NCBI GenBank assembly: GCA_902798685.1
Contig: CADBXO010000004.1
Span: 1 to 64,000, forward strand
Reading direction: 5' to 3'
Length of the DNA: 64,000 bases
DNA from: an uncultured Bacteroidales bacterium
GTDB lineage: Bacteria; Bacteroidota; Bacteroidia; Bacteroidales; Bacteroidaceae
Under the pieces are notes generated by a model that saw nothing but the letters and a program-made list of their open reading frames with translations, made no database searches and was not told where the DNA came from. Both the position numbers and the translations under genes were made by a program. This document shows positions 17,722 through 28,202 of this stretch, in pieces. How positions within the stretch are numbered: position 1 is the first letter of the stretch; each line of letters starts with the position of its first letter.

Positions 17722-18260
17722 AACAGATCCTTAAGCTGACGGGCAAACTCCCAGATAACAAGACCTGCACTCACTGATACGTTCAGTGAGTGTTTTGTTC
17801 CGTATTGAGGTATCTCAAGTGAGAAGTTGCAGATATCAACAACATCCTGGTTTACACCTTTCACCTCATTACCCAAAACAAGTGCATATCTGCGGGTCTT
17901 ATCAACAACAAGGTTGTCCAGCTTTATGCTATCTTCAACCTGTTCAACAGCTACAGTTATATAGCCTTTTGAATTGAGATCCTTGACAACACTGACACAA
18001 TCAGGAGAGTAAATCCATTCAACACTCTCCTCAGCTCCCAGAGCTGTCTTATGAATCTCGACAAGTGAATTATCAGGAGTGGCGGTTATACCGCAAAGTA
18101 TTATACGTTCAACTCTGAAAGCATCGGATGTACGGAACACTGATCCTACATTATAAAGGCTGCGTACATCATCCAATATAATGATAAGAGGCAGTTTACG
18201 GCTGTTTTTGAATTGTTCTACATCAATTCTGCCAAGTTCCGTTACATTTAGCTTTCTCAT
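17718..18260 (-). CDS. SpoU/TrmH-family RNA 2'-O-methyltransferase
   Basis: A 180-residue SPOUT methyltransferase with the three knot motifs: ILDDVRSLYNVGSVFRTSDAF, YALVLGNEVKGV and SLNVSVSAGLVIWEF. It methylates a 2'-hydroxyl of RNA, most likely tRNA; the exact target cannot be told. There is no N-terminal substrate domain. It converges on polA with a 4-bp overlap, and its upstream side opens onto the 440-bp AT-rich gap. Confidence 0.9.
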   Translation of the reverse strand: MRKLNVTELGRIDVEQFKNSRKLPLIIILDDVRSLYNVGSVFRTSDAFRVERIILCGITATPDNSLVEIHKTALGAEESVEWIYSPDCVSVVKDLNSKGYITVAVEQVEDSIKLDNLVVDKTRRYALVLGNEVKGVNQDVVDICNFSLEIPQYGTKHSLNVSVSAGLVIWEFARQLKDLF

Positions 18261-18699
18261 ATGATAACTGAGTTTGACGGTGTAAAATTAGTTCATTTAA
18301 GTGACTATTCCTGTTGAAAACAGAGTAAATAAGTGTTCAAAAGAAAAACATAAAAAGTGAACTTAAAAATTGCTTTTTCAAAACAGGTTCCGGTATTGAA
18401 CTATTTTTGAAAAAGAGCTGTTTACTTTCATTTTTTATCGCTCTTTTTACAAACAGGGAATTAACAGATAAAAATTGGATAAAGACCGGAATATTATTGA
18501 AACCAGTATATGAACTTATTGTTTATATCTGAATTATTTAATTGATAAATAATAATTTAGGTTGTAAATAAACTTGTTGATAAAGTGTATTCAAAGTTGA
18601 AAAATAAATATCTCTTCAAAGACAAAAAGATATCAACAGTTTCAACAGCCTATAAACAACAAAATAAAGAAGAATTAAAAAAGAAAACATACATATACA
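18261..18699. other. AT-rich non-coding gap, candidate replication origin
   Basis: This 439-bp gap is far richer in A and T than its surroundings and holds no open frame. It has several DnaA-box-like motifs of the form TTnTCAACA: TGTTGAAAA at 18312-18320, TGTTGATAA at 18575-18583 (one mismatch from TTATCCACA when reversed), ATATCAACA at 18630-18638 and GTTTCAACA at 18639-18647. TTGGATAAA at 18475-18483 is weaker. A parS site lies 8 kb away, and hand-counted GC skew is negative at 9 kb and positive at 27-40 kb. That is the pattern expected across an origin, but it is only a few lines of sequence. It could also simply be a promoter region. Confidence 0.4.
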
Positions 18700-21024
18700 T
18701 TATCTGATGACAGTAATGGATGTACTTTCGCTTTTGTTGTTTTCCTGATCTGTGATGATTGCATGGTATACACCTGAAGGAACCTGACGTCCGTTCATAT
18801 CAGTAAGATTCCAGCTGTATGAACCTCCGTTTGATGTACCCATATGGACAAGATGTCCTGAATTTGACATTATTCTTATGGTACTCCATTCAGTAAGACC
18901 TGTAATTGTGACATAACCGTCAAAATCAGGTTTTACAGGATTTGGATAAACAAGAATATTTGACTCTGAGAGACTTTCTTCAGGATCCCTGGCTTGTCCC
19001 CCGTACTCAACCATTCCAAGGCTTGTACCAAAGAATAAAGAGCCATTCTGACCATCTTCTGTTATGCTCAGTATATTGTTTGAAGGAAGCGGACTGTTTG
19101 ATGTTGTGAAATGCTCCAGAACAGTTGATCCGTCAGCAGTCAAAAGGAATACACCGTCATCAAGAGTACCTATCCATTTACGGTTACCCTGATCGACATA
19201 GATAGATGTAGTATAGACTCCGCTGAAAAGATAATCAGCCAGTCCTGAATTATCATCACGTGATATCTTTATCCTTTCAAATACAGGATTTTTGTCTTTG
19301 ATGAATGAATCAGGATCCCTTAATACAAACAATCCTTTATTGGTTGCAATCCAGATATCACCGTTCATATCAAATTCATAACAGAGCAATTCAGAAATCT
19401 CTTCACTATTACCGTCCTGATTTACCAGATACTGACCTGAAAACTTTATGACATCATCCTTGTCATTACTTGGAGTTCCGTTAAGATCAATACATACCAA
19501 ACCGGGAACATAACGTGAAGAGTTGATCCATATCCTTCCGTTATGGTCAAATCTGAGTTGTTTGAAAGTAGGTAATCCAGCAATCTCATTATAGTAGAGT
19601 CCGAACCAGCTGCCGTCCCTTTTAAGTACTTTGATAATGGTATCGGTCTCATTGTTTGCCATCCAGAGATTACCCTGAGCGTCAAATTGCAGGGCACTTA
19701 CACGAACATAATTGTTTCTGTGTCTTTCAGTATCATTGAGAATACTGGTCAGACCGCTGTTGTTCCATTTATGAAGCTTGACAAACTTACCTGCACTAAA
19801 TTCATAAAGACCCTGTCCGGTTGAACCTACATAGATATGATCGGGATTGAGAGGATCCTGTGCAGCTTCGGTAAGGTTCTGATATTTGAGACCTGTCTTA
19901 GAAGATACATCCTCATCAAGATACCTCCACATATCATTCTCATAAATCATAACTGTTCCGGGATAATCAATACCCGAATAATTATGACAGCCACCTACTA
20001 CAAGAAGTCTTCCCTGTTCAGGCCATGATACTGAATGGAACCAGTTCCGACGCGGGCTGTTGGGTTTTATTCCTCTTGCTTTCAGGATCAGATTGTCGTT
20101 ACTGACAATATACTGGCACAATCCGTCTATTCCCTGACATGTCCAGAGATAATTCCCGTCAGACATAATATGATTGATATGTGAAGGGAACAGATACTCA
20201 ACCTCTTCAGAGAAACTGCTTAAAAGCGTTACTGCAGTATCCTGAATGAGAGCCAGACGACCGTCATCAAGGAAAGATATTCCGGTAACATCGGCCTTTA
20301 CGTTTGTCAGTGAGGCATTACTGCGGTTTATTTTCCAGATCTTGTCGTCAAAGGAGTATCCTGTAAGCTCTCCGTCAAACTCAAACAACGTCCTGAACTT
20401 GACGTTACGCAGCATTTTCCATTTGCTGCTGTCCAGAAGGTTATCGGACATAAGTCCCAGATACAATCCACCTTCAGTTGAACAGATTATACTGTCATTG
20501 AGTATGACCGATGAATGTACCTGCGTATCGAACCTGTAGGTATTGCTTATCTCCCTGCGCTTGATGTCAAAGACAACCAGTCCGATATTGGTGGATATAT
20601 AAGCTTTTGGGCCGATGACCTTAAGTTCATTAACCGATACGCTTCCGGTGCTGTTGTTCTTGATATCCGTGAAGTTGTAAACGGTAAAGTCATCGTAAAG
20701 AAGGTCTATGTTTCCGTTTGAATAGGCAAGGACAAGTGCCTTTTGTGATTCACAATAACCTATAGAGGCTATATCAGTATCACCCAGTCCTCCAGTCTTG
20801 TCAATGGTATAAAGACCGTTGTCTGCAGGATCATAGAAATAGAATGCGCCGTCACTCAATACACAGACATAACCTAATGCCTTGATGGAGAAAGTGGCGT
20901 CATTAAATGCGGGATGTGCTCTCCAAGTACCTACAGGAATACCTGCATGGACCTTATAAAAAGGCAAAAGGAGCATTACCGCAGTGATTGCGATAATGGC
21001 TCCTCTTGTCAGTTTCTTTATCAT
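18700..21024 (-). CDS. porZ: Type IX secretion protein PorZ-like: beta-propeller protein with C-terminal sorting domain
   Basis: A 774-residue exported protein (signal peptide to about residue 28, ending FYKVHA). It opens [16 protein letters not shown] and [16 protein letters not shown] and carries two runs of propeller blades with repeats such as [31 protein letters not shown] and [12 protein letters not shown]. It ends with a type IX C-terminal domain ([14 protein letters not shown] through [14 protein letters not shown]). That layout, two propellers plus a CTD, is that of Porphyromonas PorZ, part of the surface complex that attaches A-LPS to secreted proteins. It overlaps rdgB by 4 bp. A two-component-regulator-propeller protein of other function is the alternative. 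Confidence 0.8.
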   Translation of the reverse strand: MIKKLTRGAIIAITAVMLLLPFYKVHAGIPVGTWRAHPAFNDATFSIKALGYVCVLSDGAFYFYDPADNGLYTIDKTGGLGDTDIASIGYCESQKALVLAYSNGNIDLLYDDFTVYNFTDIKNNSTGSVSVNELKVIGPKAYISTNIGLVVFDIKRREISNTYRFDTQVHSSVILNDSIICSTEGGLYLGLMSDNLLDSSKWKMLRNVKFRTLFEFDGELTGYSFDDKIWKINRSNASLTNVKADVTGISFLDDGRLALIQDTAVTLLSSFSEEVEYLFPSHINHIMSDGNYLWTCQGIDGLCQYIVSNDNLILKARGIKPNSPRRNWFHSVSWPEQGRLLVVGGCHNYSGIDYPGTVMIYENDMWRYLDEDVSSKTGLKYQNLTEAAQDPLNPDHIYVGSTGQGLYEFSAGKFVKLHKWNNSGLTSILNDTERHRNNYVRVSALQFDAQGNLWMANNETDTIIKVLKRDGSWFGLYYNEIAGLPTFKQLRFDHNGRIWINSSRYVPGLVCIDLNGTPSNDKDDVIKFSGQYLVNQDGNSEEISELLCYEFDMNGDIWIATNKGLFVLRDPDSFIKDKNPVFERIKISRDDNSGLADYLFSGVYTTSIYVDQGNRKWIGTLDDGVFLLTADGSTVLEHFTTSNSPLPSNNILSITEDGQNGSLFFGTSLGMVEYGGQARDPEESLSESNILVYPNPVKPDFDGYVTITGLTEWSTIRIMSNSGHLVHMGTSNGGSYSWNLTDMNGRQVPSGVYHAIITDQENNKSESTSITVIR

Positions 21025-21596
21025 AATGTTTTCAGATAATCTGCCAGTTTTCTTACGGCGCGTCCCCTGTGACTTATCAGGTTCTTGCCCTGGGAAGACA
21101 TCTGAGAGAATGTCTCGGTATAACCGTCGGGGACAAAAATAGGATCATAACCGAATCCGCCGTCTCCGTAATGACGCTCAGTTGCAATCTGTCCGGTAAC
21201 AATTCCCTCAAACAGAACTTCCTGTCCGTTAAGTATTAACGCAATAACAGTGCGGAATTGTGCGCTGCGGTCCGATTTTTTTTCAAGTTCGTGGAGAAGT
21301 TTGGTCATATTGGCCTCCGAGTCATGGTCACCTGCATATCGTGCGGAGTGTACTCCGGGTGCTCCGTCAAGTGCCTTTACCTCAAGTCCGGTGTCATCGG
21401 CAAAACAGTCATAACCGTAATGCTCCTTGACGTAACGGGCCTTCTGGAGGGCGTTTCCCTGGAATGTATCGGCTGTCTCGGGGATATCCTCATGACAACC
21501 TATATCATTCAATGAGAGCACCTTGAAGCCATCGCCAAGTATCTGGCGGACCTCCTCCAGCTTATGGGCGTTATTGGTGGCAAATACCAGTTCCAT
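21021..21596 (-). CDS. rdgB: Non-canonical purine NTP pyrophosphatase (XTP/dITP)
   Basis: A 191-residue Ham1/RdgB enzyme that removes ITP, dITP and XTP from nucleotide pools. It shows the start [42 protein letters not shown], the core [15 protein letters not shown] and the C-terminal [10 protein letters not shown]. It is 4 bp downstream of leuS and overlaps the porZ start, so leuS-rdgB-porZ is probably one transcript. Confidence 0.96.
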   Translation of the reverse strand: MELVFATNNAHKLEEVRQILGDGFKVLSLNDIGCHEDIPETADTFQGNALQKARYVKEHYGYDCFADDTGLEVKALDGAPGVHSARYAGDHDSEANMTKLLHELEKKSDRSAQFRTVIALILNGQEVLFEGIVTGQIATERHYGDGGFGYDPIFVPDGYTETFSQMSSQGKNLISHRGRAVRKLADYLKTL

Positions 21597-21600
21597 ATTA

Positions 21601-24435
21601 TTAGAGTACGATGTTCACGATCTTGCGCGGTACAACAATCACCTTGCGGATGGGCTTGCCTTCAATGTAGCTCTGAGCCTTCTCATTGGCAAGGACTGCA
21701 TCCTGAATCTCCTGCTGGGTTGCATCGGCAGGGAAGTCCAGTGTGAAGCGGGTCTTACCGTTGAATGAGATGGAGTAGGTTATGCTGTCCTCCTTGAGGT
21801 ATTCCTCATTGAACTTGGGCCACTCGGCATCACATACAGAACCGGCGTTGCCGAGTGATGACCAAAGCTCCTCAGCAGTGTGAGGTGCAAAGGGAGCGAT
21901 CACCTTGGCCAGGTCAGCCAGAACGGAGCGCTTGTTGCACTTAAGGCCTGAGAGTTCATTTACGCATATCATGAATGCGGCAACTGATGTGTTGAATGAG
22001 AAGTTCTCAATATCCTCAGTTACCTTCTTTATGAGCTTGTGAATTGACTTGAGTTCGTCTTTTGAAGCCTGCTCATCACTTACTGCAAGCTTGCCGTCAC
22101 GGTCGAAGTAGAGAGCCCACATCTTGCGGATAAAGCGGTGGCAGCCGTCAATACCGTTGGTATCCCAGGGCTTTGACTGCTCAAGCGGTCCCAGGAACAT
22201 CTCGTACATGCGCAGTGTATCGGCACCGTACTTCTCGATGATGTCATCGGGGTTGACTACGTTGAACATTGACTTACTCATCTTCTCAACGGCCCATCCG
22301 CAGATGTACTTGCCGTTCTCAAGGATGAACTCGGCGTTGTTGTACTCAGGACGCCAGTTCTTGAATGCCTCAACGTCCAGGACATCGGCACTTACAATGT
22401 TTACGTCAACGTGTATGGGAGTGGTGTCATACTGGTCCTTGAGGCCGTATGATACGAACTTGTTTGTATCCTTGATACGATATACAAAGTTACTGCGGCC
22501 CTGGATCATACCCTGGTTGATGAGCTTGCTGAACGGCTCCTCGACCTCGCTTACGCCCAGGTCTTTGAGGAACTTGTTCCAGAAACGTGAGTAGATCAGG
22601 TGACCGGTGGCATGCTCGGAACCTCCCAGATAGAGGTCAACGCACTTCCAGTAGTTATCGGCCTCCTTGCTTACCAGAGCCTTATTGTTATGGGGATCCA
22701 TGTAACGCAGATAGTAGGCCGATGAGCCTGCAAATCCGGGCATGGTGTTGAGTTCCAGCGGGAATACGGTCTTGTTGTCAATGAGTGACTTGTCTACAAC
22801 CTTGTTGTTAACCTCGTCAAAGGCCCAGACCTTGGCGTGACCCAGAGGGGGTTCACCGGTCTCGGTGGGCTTGTACTCACTGATCTCGGGGAGTTCCAGC
22901 GGCAGGCACTGCTCAGGTACCATTGTGGGTATTCCGTTCTTGTAGTAAACGGGGAACGGCTCACCCCAGTAGCGCTGACGGCTGAATATGGCGTCACGCA
23001 GACGGTAGTTGACCTTTACCTTACCCAGCTTGTTCTCCTGTACATATTTCTTTGTAGCTGCGATAGCCTCCTTGACTGAGAGGCCGTTCAGGTTGAGACC
23101 GCCCTGGCGGATCTGGTCGGGACGGGGTGAGTTCATCATTGTACCCTCCTTGGCATCGAAGCTTTCCTCAGATACGTCGCAACCCTCAATGAGCGGACGG
23201 ATTTCAAGGCCGAAATGCTTAGCGAATGCGTAGTCACGGCTGTCATGTGCAGGTACGGCCATGATGGCGCCTGTACCGTAACCGGCCAGTACGTAATCAC
23301 TGATCCATACGGGAACATCCTCACCGGTAAGGGGGTTGATGGCGTATGATCCGCTGAATACGCCGGTTACACGGCGGTCAGCTATGCGCTCGCGCTCGGT
23401 ACGCTTCTTTACGGCTGCAACGTAGGCATCGACCTCCTTCTTCTGAGCGGGAGTTGTAAGCTGTGCTACAAGCTCGCTCTCAGGAGCAAGTACCATGAAT
23501 GTTACACCGAATATGGTATCGGCACGTGTGGTGAATATGGTGAATTCTATGTCGCTGTCCTTTACGTGGAACTGCATCTCGGTACCCTCGGAGCGGCCAA
23601 TCCAGTTGCGCTGGGTCTCCTTGATTGAGTCTGACCAGTCTATGGTATCCAGGCCGTCAAGCAGGCGCTGTGCGTAGGCTGATACACGGAGGCACCACTG
23701 GCGCATCTTTTTCTGCTCTACGGGGAATCCGCCGCGTACTGATACGCCCTCGACAACCTCATCATTGGCAAGTACGGTGCCCAGTCCGGCGCACCAGTTT
23801 ACCATGGTCTCGCCCAGGTAGGCTATGCGGTAGTTCATCAGGACATCAGACTTCTGCTTGTCATCCATGGCCTTCCACTCATCGGCCGTGAAGTTGAGCT
23901 CCTCGCTCTGGGCTACGTTCAGGCCCTCGGTTCCCTTCTGCTCAAAACGCTCAATGAGCTTCTCGATGGGCTGTGCGCTCTGGCACTTGTTGCAGTAGAA
24001 AGAGTTGAACATCTTCTGGAATGCCCACTGTGTCCAGTGGTAGTAGCCGGGCTCGCAGGTGCGTACTTCGCGGTCCCAGTCAAATGAGAAACCTATCTTG
24101 TCCAGCTGCTCGCGGTAGCGGTTGATGTTCTTCTCGGTTGTGATGGCCGGATGCTGGCCGGTCTGAATGGCATACTGCTCGGCGGGCAGGCCGTATGCAT
24201 CGTAACCCATGGGGTTCAGTACGTTGAAACCGCACTGACGCTTGTAGCGTGCGTAGATATCGGATGCAATGTATCCCAGCGGATGACCTACGTGCAGGCC
24301 TGCGCCTGACGGGTAAGGGAACATGTTAAGTACGTAAAACTTGGGCTTTGCGGGGTTCTCAACTACCTTGTAAGTACCCTCTTTGGCCCACTTTTCCTGC
24401 CACTTTTTCTCAATAGCTCTGAAATCGTATTCCAT
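21601..24435 (-). CDS. leuS: Leucyl-tRNA synthetase
   Basis: A 944-residue class I synthetase that charges leucine tRNA. The HIGH-type motif is in [16 protein letters not shown], the editing domain contains [14 protein letters not shown] and [19 protein letters not shown], and the KMSKS loop is [10 protein letters not shown]. The true start is the ATG at 24433-24435 giving [13 protein letters not shown]. The frame is open 16 residues further, but that stretch includes a promoter-like box and would overlap the neighbouring gene. The C-terminus ends [16 protein letters not shown] as usual. Confidence 0.97.
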   Translation of the reverse strand: MEYDFRAIEKKWQEKWAKEGTYKVVENPAKPKFYVLNMFPYPSGAGLHVGHPLGYIASDIYARYKRQCGFNVLNPMGYDAYGLPAEQYAIQTGQHPAITTEKNINRYREQLDKIGFSFDWDREVRTCEPGYYHWTQWAFQKMFNSFYCNKCQSAQPIEKLIERFEQKGTEGLNVAQSEELNFTADEWKAMDDKQKSDVLMNYRIAYLGETMVNWCAGLGTVLANDEVVEGVSVRGGFPVEQKKMRQWCLRVSAYAQRLLDGLDTIDWSDSIKETQRNWIGRSEGTEMQFHVKDSDIEFTIFTTRADTIFGVTFMVLAPESELVAQLTTPAQKKEVDAYVAAVKKRTERERIADRRVTGVFSGSYAINPLTGEDVPVWISDYVLAGYGTGAIMAVPAHDSRDYAFAKHFGLEIRPLIEGCDVSEESFDAKEGTMMNSPRPDQIRQGGLNLNGLSVKEAIAATKKYVQENKLGKVKVNYRLRDAIFSRQRYWGEPFPVYYKNGIPTMVPEQCLPLELPEISEYKPTETGEPPLGHAKVWAFDEVNNKVVDKSLIDNKTVFPLELNTMPGFAGSSAYYLRYMDPHNNKALVSKEADNYWKCVDLYLGGSEHATGHLIYSRFWNKFLKDLGVSEVEEPFSKLINQGMIQGRSNFVYRIKDTNKFVSYGLKDQYDTTPIHVDVNIVSADVLDVEAFKNWRPEYNNAEFILENGKYICGWAVEKMSKSMFNVVNPDDIIEKYGADTLRMYEMFLGPLEQSKPWDTNGIDGCHRFIRKMWALYFDRDGKLAVSDEQASKDELKSIHKLIKKVTEDIENFSFNTSVAAFMICVNELSGLKCNKRSVLADLAKVIAPFAPHTAEELWSSLGNAGSVCDAEWPKFNEEYLKEDSITYSISFNGKTRFTLDFPADATQQEIQDAVLANEKAQSYIEGKPIRKVIVVPRKIVNIVL

Positions 24436-24464
24436 TATTGCTTCGAATGATTCGTTTTGACGCG

Positions 24465-24472
24465 CAAAATTA
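24465..24472 (-). promoter_or_regulatory. Putative -7 box for leuS
   Basis: Minus-strand TAATTTTG, 29 bp ahead of the leuS ATG and at the very end of the upstream gene. Matches TAnnTTTG and supports the start at 24435. Confidence 0.45.
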
Positions 24473-26788
24473 CACAATTTCAAGCACTACTTGAGTATCA
24501 CCGGTAACGGGGGTGAGTGTCAGAACATATGTTCCCTGAGGCAAGTCATAAATGCCGACCTTGTCACCTGCCACTCCGATGCTCTTAACCAGTTTGCCGT
24601 CAGAAGAGTAGATGCTGACCTTACCTTGAACTTCGGATGGCAGATAAACGTAACTGTCATCATAACTGAATGTAGTATTGACAGGGGCTATCCTTATTTG
24701 AGTGTGGGGCGATGCACTTCCGTTGAATATTGCGGTGGCAGTAGTCTGAGGAGTGGTGATGGTCAGGTCAATCATGCCATCAGTAAACTTGGTGCCGTTG
24801 ATGTTCCACTCCTTAAATAATCCGCCACTGACAGGAATGGCCGTCAGACGGACTGTCGAACCAACCAATACAAAGTATGAACTTACAGCCTCCCAGTTTT
24901 CCATGGGGAATGCCAAGCCCATGCCTTCAGATGAAACATTCAGGACTCCCAGTTGAAGTGTGCTTCCATCTGAAATGGATGTGTTTCCGTGATAACCTTG
25001 AACCTCGAATTTCTGGGTAGGATCAAGTCTGGCTTTTGCTACACCGTCTCTAATATCCACGTTATAATACTTGTTACCCTGTGCTTCAAAGATATCTATG
25101 TTTCCGCGCTGTATGGGTTTTCCCATATGAGTAACATTGAATGTTACATAACCCGGAATAGTAAGGGTCTCGTTGGCTGTTGCCGTTGACAGATTTACGG
25201 TTTTGCTGACGTAAGATCTGGGTGCTGACAATTCATACTCTCCGTAGGGAACCAGCAGCACAATCTTTCCGTTTGCATCGGTCCGTCCATCGGAATTTCC
25301 GCAAGAAACATTCTCGTTTTCAACAACGCCGCTGTTGTCACTGACGGTTACCGTCAGAGTGCAGTAGTTGATGGGTATTTCCTTGTTCTGGTTCAATGTG
25401 AAATCAGTTCCATCATTGCCGTAAGAATAGAAACCATAGTTGTAGTCACCTGCAGTGAAGTAGTACTTCTTGTTGTAGGTCATGCGGAAAGAGTTGTTGA
25501 TATAGATATTGCGACTGGCAGCGACGTTGGTGGTGAACTTGAGACTGTAAAGATTTACGGTCTTGGCGTTTTCACCTTCGGCTACGGTAAGATCAACCTG
25601 GCAGATATCATTGATGACGAGTTTATAATCACCAGGCGCGGTTAAGAGCGTTATCTTTCCGTTTTCAGGTGTTACGTTTTGAGATGAATAATTGTCATCA
25701 TCACCATATTCCCAACTGTATGACTGGTTATCAATGGCAGCAGGATCGTCACCGTTCAGGGTGATAACCACTTTGCTGGTCTTGACATCTATGTTCTTAT
25801 CCTGTGCTGCTACAGTAAAGTCTCCTTTCTTACCGGCAACACTGTATTTATATTCGCCGGGGAGCAGATAGAACACAGCATCACCCTTTGAGTTTGTGGA
25901 TTTGTCATCAGAATAGTAAGAATAGTAATTGTTCTGATCCGTTTTTGGAGAGACTGAAACCTGCAGATCCTCATTGGGGGTTGTTCCGGTCTTGACAGAG
26001 AAAGTAACCTTGCGGTAATCAAGCCAGATAACGGTGTCTTTAGTTACCTCAATCTTATCAGTGTAGATTCCCAAATCGTTCCTTATCCAATAAGAACCTG
26101 TTTCAATCTGTGTGGTGTATGAACCAACATACTGATAATCATCCCTGTCACCATAGGCATACAGGTAGTAAGAAGAATTGCCATAGGGAAAATCATCATA
26201 TCGGTCTTTGACTGAAAAACGGACAGTTGATGTAGGTGTGCTACTGCCTCCGCTTTCGGTCAGATTCAACGCAAATCCGTCGGTCATGACAAAACTCTGT
26301 TTTTTATCCTGCCACCAATAATTGTAACTGTTGCCCGTAACCAGATAAGTGGAATCCCGGCCGAGATAATCGGTGTAAAGATTATCCCGATTGCCGTCTT
26401 CATCCTCAATGGTGATAGACTTGTTAGTCCAGGGCTGGCCATTGCTTCTGGTCGCAGAGACTTTGAGTGTTGAAAGCATAAGGTTTACGGTTCCGTTGTC
26501 AGTAATTGTAAATTTACCTACATGACCGAATGATGATTTGTAAGAAACTGTTGTTCCGCTAAGGGCGTCATCAAAACTTGCAGAAATACATGATTCCCAA
26601 TCCCAATAACAGTTACCCAATTGGACACCCTTTGAATATACGTACACGTTAGGTGAGTTGTAGTTAAAGTCTTTGATGGTGTCCTGTCCTTCCAAGAAGT
26701 AGAACTTCATGTTTATTGTTGACCAGGCTGGGCCTGAAGTCAGCAATGCGGCTGTCAAAGCAGCCAGATAGAATACTTTCCTTTTCAT
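24470..26788 (-). CDS. Large exported protein with type IX secretion C-terminal domain
   Basis: A 772-residue protein with a signal peptide ([23 protein letters not shown]). It is rich in Tyr, Asp, Asn, Ser and Thr and built from repeated beta-sandwich-like units in which a phrase such as [33 protein letters not shown] or [16 protein letters not shown] recurs, resembling carboxypeptidase-regulatory or Cna-B type folds. The last 70 residues ([24 protein letters not shown] through [12 protein letters not shown]) form a type A sorting domain. It is therefore likely secreted by type IX and anchored at the cell surface. No enzyme motif was seen; an adhesin or structural role is a guess. Confidence 0.75.
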   Translation of the reverse strand: MKRKVFYLAALTAALLTSGPAWSTINMKFYFLEGQDTIKDFNYNSPNVYVYSKGVQLGNCYWDWESCISASFDDALSGTTVSYKSSFGHVGKFTITDNGTVNLMLSTLKVSATRSNGQPWTNKSITIEDEDGNRDNLYTDYLGRDSTYLVTGNSYNYWWQDKKQSFVMTDGFALNLTESGGSSTPTSTVRFSVKDRYDDFPYGNSSYYLYAYGDRDDYQYVGSYTTQIETGSYWIRNDLGIYTDKIEVTKDTVIWLDYRKVTFSVKTGTTPNEDLQVSVSPKTDQNNYYSYYSDDKSTNSKGDAVFYLLPGEYKYSVAGKKGDFTVAAQDKNIDVKTSKVVITLNGDDPAAIDNQSYSWEYGDDDNYSSQNVTPENGKITLLTAPGDYKLVINDICQVDLTVAEGENAKTVNLYSLKFTTNVAASRNIYINNSFRMTYNKKYYFTAGDYNYGFYSYGNDGTDFTLNQNKEIPINYCTLTVTVSDNSGVVENENVSCGNSDGRTDANGKIVLLVPYGEYELSAPRSYVSKTVNLSTATANETLTIPGYVTFNVTHMGKPIQRGNIDIFEAQGNKYYNVDIRDGVAKARLDPTQKFEVQGYHGNTSISDGSTLQLGVLNVSSEGMGLAFPMENWEAVSSYFVLVGSTVRLTAIPVSGGLFKEWNINGTKFTDGMIDLTITTPQTTATAIFNGSASPHTQIRIAPVNTTFSYDDSYVYLPSEVQGKVSIYSSDGKLVKSIGVAGDKVGIYDLPQGTYVLTLTPVTGDTQVVLEIV

Positions 26789-26840
26789 AATTATCTGTTT
26801 TTGAGGTTTGTAGTTAGCCCTTTGTGTTAAGTAATTTTAG

Positions 26841-26869
26841 CAAACATAATACTTATTTTATAAATCCAA
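26841..26869 (-). promoter_or_regulatory. Putative promoter of the type IX cargo gene
   Basis: On the minus strand, TATGTTTG (26841-26848) matches the -7 box, with TTG at 26867-26869 about 18 bp upstream as a possible -33 element. It lies 53 bp ahead of the start at 26788. Confidence 0.5.
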
Positions 26870-26921
26870 GCAATATTTCGGATAATTATTTGATTTCCAT
26901 TCAAGAATGAGATATTGAGAG

Positions 26922-26929
26922 TATATTTG
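26922..26929 (+). promoter_or_regulatory. Putative -7 box for the threonine aldolase
   Basis: Reads TATATTTG, 22 bp ahead of the start at 26951, divergent from the promoter at 26841-26869. No -33 element at standard spacing. Confidence 0.45.
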
Positions 26930-26950
26930 TACATCAATTACTTATGAATT

Positions 26951-27973
26951 ATGCTGCATTTTGATTCCGATTATATGGAGGGCGCGCATCCGCAGGTGAT
27001 GCAGCGTCTTGTTGAGACCAATCTTGAACAGACCGTAGGTTACGGTGAGGATGAGTATACACGCCGCGCCGCTGATCTGATACGCGAGGCTTGCGGCTGC
27101 CCCGACGCTCTGGTGCGTTTTCTGGTGGGCGGTACTCAGACCAACGCCACTGTCATTGACGGTCTTCTGCACCAGTACGAGGGTGTTATGGCTGCCGATA
27201 CGGGTCACATCAACAACTTTGAGGCAGGTGCCGTGGAGTCATCGGGCCACAAGATCCTTATTGTTCCTTCACATGAAGGTAAGGTTGCAGCATACGATAT
27301 TGAGCGCTATCTGACCGAGTTCTATGAGAACGAAAACCATCAGCATATGGTTTCACCGGGTGCGCTCTATCTTTCATTCCCGACAGAGTGGGGAACGCTT
27401 TATTCACTTGGTGAACTGGAGGCTCTGAGCCGTGTGTGCCATAAGTACAATATTCCTCTTTATATGGACGGTGCGCGTCTGGGCTATGGACTGGCCGCAT
27501 CAAAGGATGTGACGCTTAAGGATATTGCACGCCTGTGCGATGTGTTCTACATCGGCGGTACCAAGGTCGGCGCTATGTTCGGTGAGGCTGTGGTTACCGC
27601 CCATCCTGAGCTGCTGCCCCGTTTCTTTACATTCGTCAAGCAGCATGGTGCAATGCTGGCCAAGGGTCGTCTGCTGGGTGTTCAGTTCAGCACACTGTTT
27701 ACTGACAATCTCTATCTTGAAATAGCCGGCAATGCCGTTGCCCAGGCCATGAGACTCAAGAAGGCAATGATTGCCAAAGGCTTCTCACCGTACGTTGACT
27801 CACCCACCAACCAGCAGTTCTTCTGCCTGCCCAAGAAGGAGATAGACCGCATCAGCAAGTTCGCATCGTTCGAGATCTGGGCTCCGTGCGGTCCTCAGCA
27901 GAGCGTAGTGCGCTTTGTCACCAGCTGGAACACATCGGACCAGATGATCGACGAGTTCATCAGCAAGCTCTGA
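26951..27973 (+). CDS. ltaE: Low-specificity threonine aldolase (PLP-dependent)
   Basis: A 340-residue fold-type I PLP enzyme of the threonine aldolase/beta-eliminating lyase family, splitting threonine or allo-threonine to glycine and acetaldehyde. It shows FDSDYMEGAHPQVM, YGEDEYTRRAADLIR, LVGGTQTNATVID, the cofactor Asp in LYMDGARLGYGL and the PLP lysine in VFYIGGTKVGAMFG. Its plus-strand sequence is G-rich compared with plus-strand genes at 8-10 kb. It stands alone and is followed by the palindromic element at 27976. Confidence 0.9.
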   Translation: MLHFDSDYMEGAHPQVMQRLVETNLEQTVGYGEDEYTRRAADLIREACGCPDALVRFLVGGTQTNATVIDGLLHQYEGVMAADTGHINNFEAGAVESSGHKILIVPSHEGKVAAYDIERYLTEFYENENHQHMVSPGALYLSFPTEWGTLYSLGELEALSRVCHKYNIPLYMDGARLGYGLAASKDVTLKDIARLCDVFYIGGTKVGAMFGEAVVTAHPELLPRFFTFVKQHGAMLAKGRLLGVQFSTLFTDNLYLEIAGNAVAQAMRLKKAMIAKGFSPYVDSPTNQQFFCLPKKEIDRISKFASFEIWAPCGPQQSVVRFVTSWNTSDQMIDEFISKL

Positions 27974-27975
27974 AT

Positions 27976-28122
27976 CCCGCCAAAGTGTCCCACAACACCC
28001 CCCCGCCAGAGCGTATTCTCGCCCCGGTGATGGTGTTACACACCCCTATCTGGAGGGTGTGTCCCACGCTCACTCCCGCCACAAAGCCTGTGAGCGTGGT
28101 TGCTGTGTTACACTTTGGCGGG
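27976..28122. repeat. Three-armed palindromic element
   Basis: A perfect 13-bp inverted repeat, CCCGCCAAAGTGT at 27976-27988 and its complement at 28110-28122, encloses two further perfect hairpins: ACACACCC (28038-28045) with GGGTGTGT (28055-28062), and CCACGCTCAC (28064-28073) with GTGAGCGTGG (28090-28099). The stretch is non-coding, starts 2 bp after the threonine aldolase stop and ends 80 bp before the first blaI gene. It could fold as a cruciform or a structured RNA. No T-run follows, so it is not a simple terminator. Confidence 0.7.
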
Positions 28123-28156
28123 ATAACAATTATTAACACAAAAGATTTGTGAGCGT

Positions 28157-28189
28157 AATCAAAAAGTTTTTGATTTGCGTCAAAATCAA
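28157..28189 (+). promoter_or_regulatory. Candidate BlaI-type operator upstream of the first blaI copy
   Basis: A perfect 19-bp palindrome, AATCAAAAAGTTTTTGATT (28157-28175), overlaps a second inverted repeat, TTGATTT (28170-28176) with AAATCAA (28183-28189). Three AATCAA/TTGATT half-sites thus sit 14-46 bp ahead of the blaI ATG. BlaI/MecI repressors bind dyad operators and usually repress their own operon; assigning this dyad to BlaI is inference. The second cassette lacks it. Confidence 0.5.
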
Positions 28190-28202
28190 TTTGTGTTTGC
28201 TT

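Noticed and set aside
24436-24483. Extra 16-residue N-terminus on leucyl-tRNA synthetase
   Set aside because: The stretch [16 protein letters not shown] has no family similarity, overlaps the neighbouring gene and contains a -7 promoter box; the ATG at 24435 gives the standard start.
28149-28202. Upstream GTG start for the first BlaI repressor
   Set aside because: It would add 18 unrelated residues, run through the palindromic operator, and is not shared by the second copy, where homology starts at the ATG.
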